The notes under the pieces were generated by a model. That model was not told where the DNA came from. It made no database searches and saw nothing but the letters and a program-made list of their open reading frames with translations. Below are positions 16,056 to 23,725 of a DNA stretch of 64,000 bases, in pieces. Location: NCBI RefSeq assembly GCF_030538755.1, contig NZ_JAUNTJ010000004.1, positions 124,001-188,000 on the forward strand, given 5' to 3'. How positions within the stretch are numbered: position 1 is the first letter of the stretch; every line of letters begins with the position of its first letter. This DNA is from Paracoccus sp. (in: a-proteobacteria). GTDB lineage: Bacteria > Pseudomonadota > Alphaproteobacteria > Rhodobacterales > Rhodobacteraceae. The translations under genes were made by a program, and so were the position numbers.

Positions 16056-16121
16056 CAGCCTGCTGCGTTGCAATCGCGGCCAGCCCGCCGCATATATGGC
16101 GCAGCAGCAGCGGAGCGGTGG

Positions 16122-17081
16122 ATGACCTATCTGGATTTCGAAAAACCTCTGGCCGACATCGAAGGCAAAGCCGAAGAATTGCGCGCAATGGCCCGCAAGG
16201 GTGAAGGCGCGGTCGATGTGGAAAAAGAGGCCGCCGCGCTGGACAAAAAAGCCGGCGACATGCTGCGCGATCTGTATAAATCGCTGGACCCTTGGCGCAA
16301 AACGCTGGTGGCGCGCCACCCCGACCGGCCACATTGCGGCGCCTATATCGACGCGCTGTTCACCGAATATACGCCGCTGGCAGGCGACCGCACCTTTGGC
16401 GACGACCATGCGGTGATGGGCGGGCTGGCGCGGTTCCACGACGCGCCCTGCGTGGTGATCGGCCATGAAAAGGGCAATGACACCAAATCGCGCCTGACCC
16501 ATAATTTCGGCATGGCCCGGCCCGAAGGCTATCGCAAGGCGATCCGGCTGATGGACATGGCGCACCGCTTTGGCCTGCCGGTCATCACGCTGGTCGATAC
16601 CCCCGGCGCCTATCCCGGCAAGGGCGCCGAGGAACGCGGCCAGTCCGAGGCGATCGCCCGCTGCACCCAGAAATGTCTGGAAATCGGCGTGCCGCTGGTC
16701 TCGGTCATCATCGGCGAGGGCGGATCAGGCGGGGCGGTGGCCTTTGCCACGGCCAACCGCATCGCCATGCTGGAACATTCGATCTATTCGGTGATCTCGC
16801 CCGAGGGCTGCGCCTCGATCCTGTGGAAAGACAGCGAACGGATGCGCGACGCCGCCGAGGCGCTGCGCCTGACCGCGCAAGACCTGCACAAGCTGGGCGT
16901 GATCGACCGCATCATCGGCGAACCCATGGGCGGCGCGCAGCGCGACCCGGTGGCCGCGATCACCGCCACTGGCAAGGAAATTGCCGCGATGCTGAGCGAT
17001 CTGAAAGGCAAGAAACCGGCCGAGCTGATCCGCGACCGGCGGCAGAAATTCCTGAACATGGGCAGCTCTGCGCTGGTCTGA
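16122..17081 (+). CDS. accA: Acetyl-CoA carboxylase carboxyltransferase, alpha subunit
   Basis: 319 residues, usual AccA length. The N-terminal helical part starts [20 protein letters not shown], and the crotonase-like carboxyltransferase core includes [30 protein letters not shown] and [13 protein letters not shown]. With AccD it transfers CO2 from biotinyl-AccB to acetyl-CoA, giving malonyl-CoA for fatty acids. The start at 16122 fits the family N-terminus; 18 extra open codons upstream lack similarity. It stands alone downstream of the fds operon. Confidence 0.96.
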   Translation: MTYLDFEKPLADIEGKAEELRAMARKGEGAVDVEKEAAALDKKAGDMLRDLYKSLDPWRKTLVARHPDRPHCGAYIDALFTEYTPLAGDRTFGDDHAVMGGLARFHDAPCVVIGHEKGNDTKSRLTHNFGMARPEGYRKAIRLMDMAHRFGLPVITLVDTPGAYPGKGAEERGQSEAIARCTQKCLEIGVPLVSVIIGEGGSGGAVAFATANRIAMLEHSIYSVISPEGCASILWKDSERMRDAAEALRLTAQDLHKLGVIDRIIGEPMGGAQRDPVAAITATGKEIAAMLSDLKGKKPAELIRDRRQKFLNMGSSALV

Positions 17082-17197
17082 CGACCGGCGCGCCCACCCC
17101 CAGACCGGCGAATCATCTTGGCCGCGTGGGTGCGGTGCCTTGGGGTTGCGCTGCAAATACCCGTCAGGGTTGAAGTTAACGCTCACATTAAACTGAA

Positions 17198-17223
17198 CAG
17201 ACCTGTATTTTTCGACAGGTCTG
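17198..17223. other. Perfect 9-bp inverted repeat in the accA to VPLPA-CTERM gap
   Basis: CAGACCTGT (17198-17206), 8-base loop ATTTTTCG, ACAGGTCTG (17215-17223). It lies 94 bases before the next ATG in an AT-richer patch. It could be an operator or a weak terminator for accA; there is no T run directly after the stem. Confidence 0.45.
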
Positions 17224-17316
17224 GCGGGAATTTTTCGCCTGCCCCTTTCCTTCATGCGCGGAATTCTGCTTATTCCCGGCCTCTATCTTGATGCACAGTT
17301 TTGAAAGAGTCCCACC

Positions 17317-18165
17317 ATGTCGCTTACGCGAGCCATCGCCGCAGCCACGCTGCTGACCGCCACCTCTGCCCTGTCGGCTGCTGCCGCCACCTATATTGAA
17401 CCCGGTGTGACCACCGTGCAGGTTCAACATGCCGGACGAAACGCCAATGCGGTGAACAACGCGGCGGGCCAGTATCTGAACATGGGCATCAACTATAACA
17501 CGCGCAACACCGACACCGGCCTGCCGACCAATCAGTCTGGTTCCCGCACCGGGACCGCTGTCGGTGTCCGGCTGATCGACGTGGCGCTGAGCGCGACCGA
17601 AACGCTGGCGCAGATCCCCGCCATCTGCATCGAGGTCGCTCAGGGTTTCTGGAACCCCCGCAACACCCAGACCTATCAGGTCCGCAGCACGTTTTATAAC
17701 GATGAAACCCAGTCCTATCTGGGCAAACTGGCGCATCTGGCATGGGATCAGATGATCGAGGTGACGCAAAAGGTTGCCACCAACGCGCAAGAGGCGACGG
17801 ACAAGGCCGTTTACGGTGCCGCCTATCAATTGGCCGTCTGGGAACTGACCCATGAAGGCGTGGCGGGCGGTCTGGACGTGACCACCGGCTCGTTCAACGC
17901 CACCGGCAGCGCGGCAAACGTGCAGGCAGCCCGGACGCTGGCAAACGAATGGCTGACCACGATCAAGGCGGGCGATTATGACGGTTTCCGTCAACTGACC
18001 TATCTGCACAACAGCATGTATCAGGATCTGATCGTCGATCTTGAGCCGCCCTACGTTCCCCCGGTTGACCCGCCGCAGCCCGTCCCGGTCCCTGCCGCCG
18101 GCCTGCTGCTGCTGGGTGGTCTGGGTGCATTGGGCGCGCTGCGCCGCCGCCGCAAAACCGCCTGA
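17317..18165 (+). CDS. VPLPA-CTERM sorted surface protein with probable thioester domain
   Basis: 282 residues: signal peptide (cleavage after AAAA near residue 24), a ~210-residue extracellular domain, a Pro-rich spacer (PPYVPPVDPPQPVPVP) and a VPLPA-CTERM sorting end, here VPVPAAGLLLLGGLGALG plus RRRR. Such tails are processed by exosortase D (XrtD), which is not in this window. Cys104 (PAICIEV) and Gln171 (YGAAYQLAVWEL) match the Cys/Gln pair and the QLAxWE motif of secreted thioester domains, which form an internal Cys-Gln crosslink able to attach covalently to targets. The thioester call rests on motif pattern only. A terminator follows. Confidence 0.8.
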   Translation: MSLTRAIAAATLLTATSALSAAAATYIEPGVTTVQVQHAGRNANAVNNAAGQYLNMGINYNTRNTDTGLPTNQSGSRTGTAVGVRLIDVALSATETLAQIPAICIEVAQGFWNPRNTQTYQVRSTFYNDETQSYLGKLAHLAWDQMIEVTQKVATNAQEATDKAVYGAAYQLAVWELTHEGVAGGLDVTTGSFNATGSAANVQAARTLANEWLTTIKAGDYDGFRQLTYLHNSMYQDLIVDLEPPYVPPVDPPQPVPVPAAGLLLLGGLGALGALRRRRKTA

Positions 18166-18190
18166 TCCTGTTCCGCACGACACAGGACAC

Positions 18191-18220
18191 GCCCCTGCCC
18201 ATTCTCGGGCGGGGGTTTTT
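18191..18220 (+). terminator. Terminator after the VPLPA-CTERM gene
   Basis: GCCCCTGCCC (18191-18200) pairs, with one G-T wobble, with GGGCGGGGG (18207-18215), followed by TTTTT to 18220. Confidence 0.75.
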
Positions 18221-18224
18221 CGTA

Positions 18225-18556
18225 TCACCACATGGTCTGCGCGGCCCGGCCCGGCCAGGCGGCATCGTAATCCGGCCCGCCGACCGCCCCGGCGGTCATG
18301 CCCGCCAGGATCTGCCCCAGCGACGGCAGCCCGGCGCTGTCATCCGCACCCGACCAGATCGCCGCCCGCATCATCGCACGGGCGCATTGGAAATAGACCT
18401 CGGCAATCTGCACGACGATGACAACGCGCGGTCCCTGACCACCCCGGTCAAAGCTGGCGCGCAGTTCGGCGTCATCCGATCCGCCACCTTGCGCAGCGAA
18501 GCCGGGCCGGGCTGGCCGTAGATCGCATCCAGATCAGCCTCGGCCAGCCACTTCAT
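18225..18556 (-). pseudogene. Decayed pyridoxamine 5'-phosphate oxidase-like (PPOX, MSMEG_1061-type) gene
   Basis: The first ~30 codons from 18556 read as a family N-terminus (MKWLAEADLDAIYGQPG, then RKVADRM). The rest of that frame is nonsense and stops early. In another frame, from about 18470 down to 18225, a good family C-terminus appears (VVIVVQIAEVYFQCARAMM, ending in AAQTMW). The central FMN-binding part, roughly 80-100 residues, is missing at the junction. This is an internal deletion plus frameshift. The start overlaps the plsC stop as ATGA, so it was the last gene of the ftsE-ftsX-plsC unit. No functional product is expected. Confidence 0.72.
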
Positions 18557-19317
18557 CCGCGAAACCCGGCCTCGGCCATCAGCCGGTCGGAATTGCCTTC
18601 GATCTGGTTTTCCAGATCGGCCATAAAGGTCACGCTGTCGGTGCCGGGGGGGATGACGGGCAGGAACTCGACCACCGCGCGGCCCGGCCGGATGCCCCAG
18701 CCCTTGCGTGGCCAGAACAGCCCGGTGTTCACCGCAACCGGCACCACATCCAGCCCCGTCGCCGCACGGATCGAGGCGACGCCGTGCTTATACGCCTTGC
18801 GCTGCCCCGGCAGGGTGCGCGTGCCCTCGGGGTAGATGATAAGCTGACCCAGACTGCGTTCGGCGATCCGTTCCGACACCCGTTCGGAAATCGCCGTCAT
18901 CGCATCCTTGCCGCGTGAACGGTCGATGGGAATGCAGCCGACCTTATAGGCATACCAGCCCATGATCGGCACGCGCATCACCTCGCGCTTCATGATAAAG
19001 GCGCGGCGGGGGACGGCGTGGGAAATCACCATGATGTCCCAGAAGCTTTGATGCTTTGCCGCCACGATGCAATCATGCGTGGGCGGCGTGCCACGCACCT
19101 CGGCGATCAGGCCCAGATAGACGCGCGCCGACCAGACCACATGCCCGATCCACACGGTCGAGACGCGGATCGCCCCCTCGCGCCCGCCGGTGGCGACCTT
19201 GAACAGCCCCCAAAAGCCGATCAGGATCGTGGCCAGCGCGATATGCAGATAAAAGGCGACGTTGCGCAGATATTGCACAAAGCTCAGCGGGCCGGGGGTG
19301 GGGGAATGGTTGCTCAT
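18553..19317 (-). CDS. plsC: 1-acyl-sn-glycerol-3-phosphate acyltransferase
   Basis: 254 residues with one N-terminal membrane segment (about 18-42) and the PlsC domain. The HX4D catalytic motif is KHQSFWD and the phosphate-binding block is YPEGTRTLPG. It adds the second acyl chain to make phosphatidic acid at the inner membrane. The start at 19317 gives a four-base ATGA overlap with ftsX. Co-transcription with ftsEX ties lipid supply to division genes; this arrangement recurs in the family. Confidence 0.92.
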   Translation of the reverse strand: MSNHSPTPGPLSFVQYLRNVAFYLHIALATILIGFWGLFKVATGGREGAIRVSTVWIGHVVWSARVYLGLIAEVRGTPPTHDCIVAAKHQSFWDIMVISHAVPRRAFIMKREVMRVPIMGWYAYKVGCIPIDRSRGKDAMTAISERVSERIAERSLGQLIIYPEGTRTLPGQRKAYKHGVASIRAATGLDVVPVAVNTGLFWPRKGWGIRPGRAVVEFLPVIPPGTDSVTFMADLENQIEGNSDRLMAEAGFRG

Positions 19318-20252
19318 CGCACCTCTGCCAGCATTTTCAGCGCCGCCCAACGGGTGGCGAAAAAGCCTACGCCCGCCGCCACAGCCGGGATCAGCAGCGG
19401 CAGCAGCCAGCCCCAGCCCCGGAACCCCAGCCCGGTCAGGAACCCGCCCGATGCCTGCATGTCGGGCAGCAGGGCAATGGCGATCATCCCCAGCAAGGTG
19501 CCCGCCGCGGCACCAAGGGCCGCGCGGCGGGTAAAGCGGCTGACAAAGGCCCCGGCAATGGTGATGTCGCGCGCCCCGATCAGCCGCAGCACCCGGATCA
19601 CCTGCCCGTTGGCCGCCAGCGCCGCCTTGGCCGCCAGCGTAATCATCGCCGCCGCCGCCGCCGCGATCAGCCCCAGCGACAGAATGCCCAGCATGTTCAA
19701 GCGGCTGGCGGCGCTGACCAAGGGCCGGCGCCATTCGCTGTGATCGTCCAGCACCGCATCCGGCGCCTCGGCCTCTAACCGCAAGCGCAGGCCCTGCGCG
19801 TCGAAACCGCCGCTGATCGGCACGTCGATCAGGCGCGGCACCGGCAGGGCATCGACCGGCACATCCGGGCCGAACCACGGGGTCAGCAGCGCCGCCACTT
19901 CGTCATCAGGCAGGATGCGCGGATCACCCAGACCGGGGGTCTGGCGCAGCACCTCGATCGCGGCGGCGGTGCGCGGTTCAATATCGGCGGTCGAGGCGCT
20001 GATGCGCACCGTCACCGACTCGGCCAGTTCGGATGACCAGCGGTCGGCCAGCCGCCCGGTGGCCAGCGCAAGGGCCAGCGCAAACACCGCCAGAAAGGCC
20101 ATCGCCCCGGCCGAAAACACCGTCAGTTGCGCGGTAAAGCCGGTCGGCGGCACGATCCGGGCGGAAATGCCACCCTCGCCACGGGTCATCGTCTGCCACA
20201 GGGCACGCAGGTTGACGCTGCGCAATTCGGGGCGGGACAGCGGATTTTTCAT
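19314..20252 (-). CDS. ftsX: Cell division protein FtsX
   Basis: 312 residues. One membrane helix near residues 42-65 is followed by a ~110-residue periplasmic region, then three more helices in an FtsX/MacB-type permease end (GQVIRVLRLIGARDITI). FtsX forms a complex with FtsE that activates periplasmic amidases at the septum. It overlaps ftsE upstream and plsC downstream by ATGA. Confidence 0.88.
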   Translation of the reverse strand: MKNPLSRPELRSVNLRALWQTMTRGEGGISARIVPPTGFTAQLTVFSAGAMAFLAVFALALALATGRLADRWSSELAESVTVRISASTADIEPRTAAAIEVLRQTPGLGDPRILPDDEVAALLTPWFGPDVPVDALPVPRLIDVPISGGFDAQGLRLRLEAEAPDAVLDDHSEWRRPLVSAASRLNMLGILSLGLIAAAAAAMITLAAKAALAANGQVIRVLRLIGARDITIAGAFVSRFTRRAALGAAAGTLLGMIAIALLPDMQASGGFLTGLGFRGWGWLLPLLIPAVAAGVGFFATRWAALKMLAEVR

Positions 20253-20923
20253 AGGTCGGCCCCCGCCTGCGCGACCCGGCCCCCGGCAATACGCAGCACC
20301 CGCGCCGCAACCTGCGCCTTGGCCGCGCGGATCAGGTTCAGATCATGGGTCGCGACCAGCACCGCCTTGCCCGAGTGGTTCAGCTCGATCAGCAGTTGCA
20401 GCAGGCGCATCGACATATCCCAGTCAAGATTGCCGGTCGGTTCATCCGCCAGCACCAGATCGGGCGACAGGATCACCGCCCGCGCCAGCGCCGCGCGCTG
20501 CCGTTCGCCCCCCGACAGCGACGGCGGCAGCGCCCGCGCCTGCGGGCCAAGCTGCACCCAGCCCAGCAGATCCTTCATCGCCTGCATATCGACCGGCTGG
20601 CCCGAAACGGTCAGCGGCAGGGCGACATTTTCAGCCAGCGGCAGGTGATCCAGAAACTGCGGGTCTTGATGCACCACGCCCACGCGCCGCCGCAGCGTGG
20701 CGATACCGTCGCGCGACAAACCGCGCATATCCTGCCCGAAGGCCGTCATCTGCCCCGAGGTCGGCAGCAAATCGGCATAACACAGCCGCAGAAAGGTGGT
20801 TTTCCCCGAACCGGACGGGCCGGTCAGAAAATGAAACGATCCCGGCGCAAGGGTCAATGTCATGCCCGACAGCAGCTCGCCCTTGCCGGGATAGCCGAAA
20901 CCGGCCTCTTGCATTTCGATCAC
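20249..20923 (-). CDS. ftsE: Cell division ATP-binding protein FtsE
   Basis: 224 residues, the standard FtsE length. Walker A GPSGSGKTTFLRL, Q-loop HQDPQFL, signature LSGGERQRAALARA, Walker B LVLADEPTGNLD and switch His in ATHDL are all present. The GTG start at 20923 was chosen because AAGGAGG sits 5 bases upstream; an ATG three codons later is too far and a distant upstream ATG would add an unlikely tail. It drives FtsX in septal peptidoglycan splitting. Confidence 0.92.
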   Translation of the reverse strand: MIEMQEAGFGYPGKGELLSGMTLTLAPGSFHFLTGPSGSGKTTFLRLCYADLLPTSGQMTAFGQDMRGLSRDGIATLRRRVGVVHQDPQFLDHLPLAENVALPLTVSGQPVDMQAMKDLLGWVQLGPQARALPPSLSGGERQRAALARAVILSPDLVLADEPTGNLDWDMSMRLLQLLIELNHSGKAVLVATHDLNLIRAAKAQVAARVLRIAGGRVAQAGADL

Positions 20924-20998
20924 GCGCACCTCCTTGCGCCCGCTTGGAAGACGGGCCTGCGCTTGATAGAACAGCACGACGATGAATGCGAGGGTCGG

Positions 20999-21817
20999 AT
21001 GGGTGAATTACGGTTGATCTGCCCCGGTTGCGGTGCCGAATACCAGTTGGACGAGGGGCTGATTCCCGCATCCGGGCGCGAGGTGGAATGTTCCGCCTGC
21101 GGTCGGATCTGGCGCCAGCCAGCCAGCGGCGCGGCAGAACCGCCGCCGCCCGCTGCCATGCCGGTGCCCGCGCCCACGCACGATTACCGTCGTCGCGACC
21201 CCATCGACTTTGTGGTGTCGCGTCGTCTGGCGGGCCATGACAAGACCACGCCTCCGACCGGCAGGCCCGCCCCCCCGGCGCAACCGGCCCCCGCGCCGAT
21301 GCCGCGCCTGAACCGCCCCCTGCCCGCCGACGTGCTGTCGATCCTGACCGAAGAGGCCGCGCGCGAACGCGCCGCCCAGGCGGCAGAACGATCCGCCGCC
21401 CCCGCGCTGACACCAACCGACTGGCCCGCAACAACTGTCACCATCACCCCACCCCGGCCACACGCTCCCGCTGCGGAAGCTGCGGAAGCTGCGGAAGCAC
21501 TTCTTGTTTCACCGGCCCCGTCAACCCCGGTTCAGGGTGCCGCACCCCTGCCCACCACAGCGACCACCGAGCAGTCACACACCACCGCAGCCACGCCCCA
21601 AAGCCCCGCCCGCAAACCGGCTGATGACACAGACCCAGCCGCACCCCGCCACCATGGGCGCGCCGGATTTATCTGCGGCCTTGCAGTCGCGGCGGTCTTG
21701 CTGGCGCTTTATCTGGCGGCGCCGATGGTGTCGCCCGAAAGCTCTGCCGGGCAAGCCCTGCATCAATGGCGCGAGATCGCAGATCACGCCCGCAACTGGC
21801 TGGCCGGGTTGTTTTAA
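20999..21817 (+). CDS. MJ0042-type zinc-ribbon protein with C-terminal membrane segment
   Basis: 272 residues. The first 40 form a zinc ribbon of MJ0042 type (ICPGCGAEYQL and VECSACGRIWRQ, four Cys). A long Pro/Ala/Thr-rich disordered middle follows, then one membrane helix near residues 228-248 (FICGLAVAAVLLALYLAA) and a short tail. Similar proteins of unknown function are widespread in alphaproteobacteria, often beside ftsEX. GAGGG precedes the ATG. It diverges from ftsE across 75 bases, so the two promoters must share that space. Confidence 0.8.
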   Translation: MGELRLICPGCGAEYQLDEGLIPASGREVECSACGRIWRQPASGAAEPPPPAAMPVPAPTHDYRRRDPIDFVVSRRLAGHDKTTPPTGRPAPPAQPAPAPMPRLNRPLPADVLSILTEEAARERAAQAAERSAAPALTPTDWPATTVTITPPRPHAPAAEAAEAAEALLVSPAPSTPVQGAAPLPTTATTEQSHTTAATPQSPARKPADDTDPAAPRHHGRAGFICGLAVAAVLLALYLAAPMVSPESSAGQALHQWREIADHARNWLAGLF

Positions 21818-22135
21818 GCGGAGCGCCCCTGGGCTGACAGCCACCGGAATAAGCCGGGCGGCATCACCCGCCGCAAAACGAAGGGCATTCCGGTCGGCCT
21901 TGCTGATTTGACAGGCTGTCAGCCCTGCCATTCGCCTGACGTCAGCAAGCCCCGCTTTTCAAACGCCCCGGTATGGGCTGACATGCCACCAAACCCGGCA
22001 CGATAGCCCCATTCCAAGCGCGGCTCTGGCCCGCCACCGCCCCAATGCCTGTAAAATCGCGTCAAGCGGACGCCAAGGCAGCGCAATCATGCCCGCCCTA
22101 TATTTCTGAACCACGCAACCGGATCGCCGCAGCGT
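21818..22135. other. 318-base non-coding gap with a 12-bp inverted repeat
   Basis: No credible gene. GGGCTGACAGCC (21831-21842) is repeated inverted as GGCTGTCAGCCC (21914-21925), and GGGCTGACA occurs again near 21975. CTGACGTCAG (21936-21945) is a 10-bp palindrome. The region lies between two convergent genes, so it is more likely 3'-end or repeat sequence than promoter. Confidence 0.5.
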
Positions 22136-23725
22136 TTACCCTTCGCGGAAAGCGCGGTTGAAATAATCGGACAGCGGCTTGACCAGATAGCTTATCGGAC
22201 TGCGCTCGCCGGTTTGAATGAAAACCTCGACCGGCATGCCGGGGATCAGTGACAAACTGCCCAGCTTGGACATCTCATCCGGCGGAATCGTCACCTCGGC
22301 GCGGTAATAGGACATGCGCGTCGCCTCATCCACGACCGCATCGGGCGACACGCGCGACACCTCGCCGTCGATTTCCGGGGTGGTGCGCGAACTGAAGGCC
22401 GAAAAGACCAGTTTCACCTGCTGCCCCGGATGCACCTCGTCGATGTTGATCGGCGAGATACGCGCGCCGATCACCAAGGGCCGGTCCTGCGGCACCAGAT
22501 ACATCAGCGGTTCCGCCGGGCGGATGACCGAACGGGGGGTGCGCACCTGCAATTCATGCACGACACCCGACACCGGCGCGCGGATTTCCAGACGCGCGAT
22601 CTGTTCGGTCAGGCTGCGGCGACGCTCGGCCAGTTCCAATTCGCGATAGCCCTGATCGCGCAGCTCGGTTTCCGCCGTCTCGCGTCGGGCGGCGGTCAGG
22701 CGCAGGCTTTCGATGCCGATTTCGGTGCGGCGCGTTTCCGCCTGCGCCCGCGTGGCGTCGATTTCACCGATCTGACCGTCCAGCCGCGCCGCTTCACGCT
22801 CCAAGGCCAGAACGCGCGGTGCCTGCGCCAAACCCTTTTCCAACAGCGACCGCTGATCCACCAGTTCCTGTTCCAGCAATTCGCGTTGACGGGTCAGGGC
22901 TGCTTCTTGCGCGTCCAGGCCGTCAATCTGCGCGGCAACCTGTTCGGATTGCTTGGTCAACTGATCCAGCGACTGGGTGATGGTATCCGTGCGGGCGCGG
23001 AACAGGCTTTGCTGCCCATCCCTGAGCGCCTCGACCTCGGCATCGGTTTCGGCGGCGGCGATCAGATCGGGGGGGAAAGCGATCTCGGTCGCATCGGCGC
23101 GCTCGGCCTCGAGCCGGCCACGGCGGGCCAGCAATTCGAAATACTGGCTTTCGACGATGGCCAGTTCGGTTTCCAGCAAGGCACCATCCAGCCGGATCAG
23201 AGCCTCGCCCGCATCGACGCTTTTGCCTTCTGTGACCAGAATTTCATCGACGATACCGCCATCCAGATGCTGCACCACCTGACGGCTGCTTTGCAATTCC
23301 ACCTGCCCGCTGGCGACCACCGCGCCCGAGATGCGCGACATCACACCCCAGCCGCCAAAGCCGACGAACAGCACCAGAATCGAGATAATGCCCAGCATCA
23401 GCGGGCCACGCACCGGCCACCGCTTGGCCACCGCCTCGCGCGAGTCGGGTTTGGCCGGGTCGCCGGGCGGGTTCATGCGTGGCATCGGCGCGGGTTGCAC
23501 CGGCTTGGCGGCGGGGGCGGTTTGCTGTGCTGCCGCCGGGGCCGGATTGGCTGCGTTCGCAGGCGATGCATCGGCGGACGGCGGATTGGCCCCGGCAGAT
23601 GTCGCCGGGCCGGATGCCGGTTGCGCCGCCGCCTCAACCTTGGGCTGAGCCGCTGCCTGATCGTCGCGAATGGGGGCCAGCCGCGACAGATAGTCGGCCG
23701 CCGGGCGCTTGTCCTGTCCGCTCAT
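22136..23725 (-). CDS. Type I secretion periplasmic adaptor (HlyD/PrtE family)
   Basis: 529 residues. A ~100-residue cytoplasmic Pro/Ala-rich region precedes one membrane helix (about 107-130), a lipoyl-like half (VVQHLDGGIVDEILV), long coiled coils (about 200-370) and the second lipoyl half plus beta-barrel (RAPVSGVVHELQV). It bridges the inner-membrane ABC exporter to a TolC-type outer-membrane channel. It overlaps the ABC gene by ATGA. The extended Pro/Ala N-terminus is longer than usual for the family. Confidence 0.9.
   Translation of the reverse strand: MSGQDKRPAADYLSRLAPIRDDQAAAQPKVEAAAQPASGPATSAGANPPSADASPANAANPAPAAAQQTAPAAKPVQPAPMPRMNPPGDPAKPDSREAVAKRWPVRGPLMLGIISILVLFVGFGGWGVMSRISGAVVASGQVELQSSRQVVQHLDGGIVDEILVTEGKSVDAGEALIRLDGALLETELAIVESQYFELLARRGRLEAERADATEIAFPPDLIAAAETDAEVEALRDGQQSLFRARTDTITQSLDQLTKQSEQVAAQIDGLDAQEAALTRQRELLEQELVDQRSLLEKGLAQAPRVLALEREAARLDGQIGEIDATRAQAETRRTEIGIESLRLTAARRETAETELRDQGYRELELAERRRSLTEQIARLEIRAPVSGVVHELQVRTPRSVIRPAEPLMYLVPQDRPLVIGARISPINIDEVHPGQQVKLVFSAFSSRTTPEIDGEVSRVSPDAVVDEATRMSYYRAEVTIPPDEMSKLGSLSLIPGMPVEVFIQTGERSPISYLVKPLSDYFNRAFREG

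Noticed and set aside
12099-16565. A 1488-codon open frame antisense to the whole fds operon
   Set aside because: It mirrors the strong third-position GC bias of fdsA, fdhD and accA, has no start signal, and resembles no protein family; high-GC genes routinely produce such shadows.
20345-20998. Upstream extension of the zinc-ribbon gene through ftsE
   Set aside because: It is ftsE read on the opposite strand; the zinc ribbon begins right at the ATG at 20999 with its own ribosome site.
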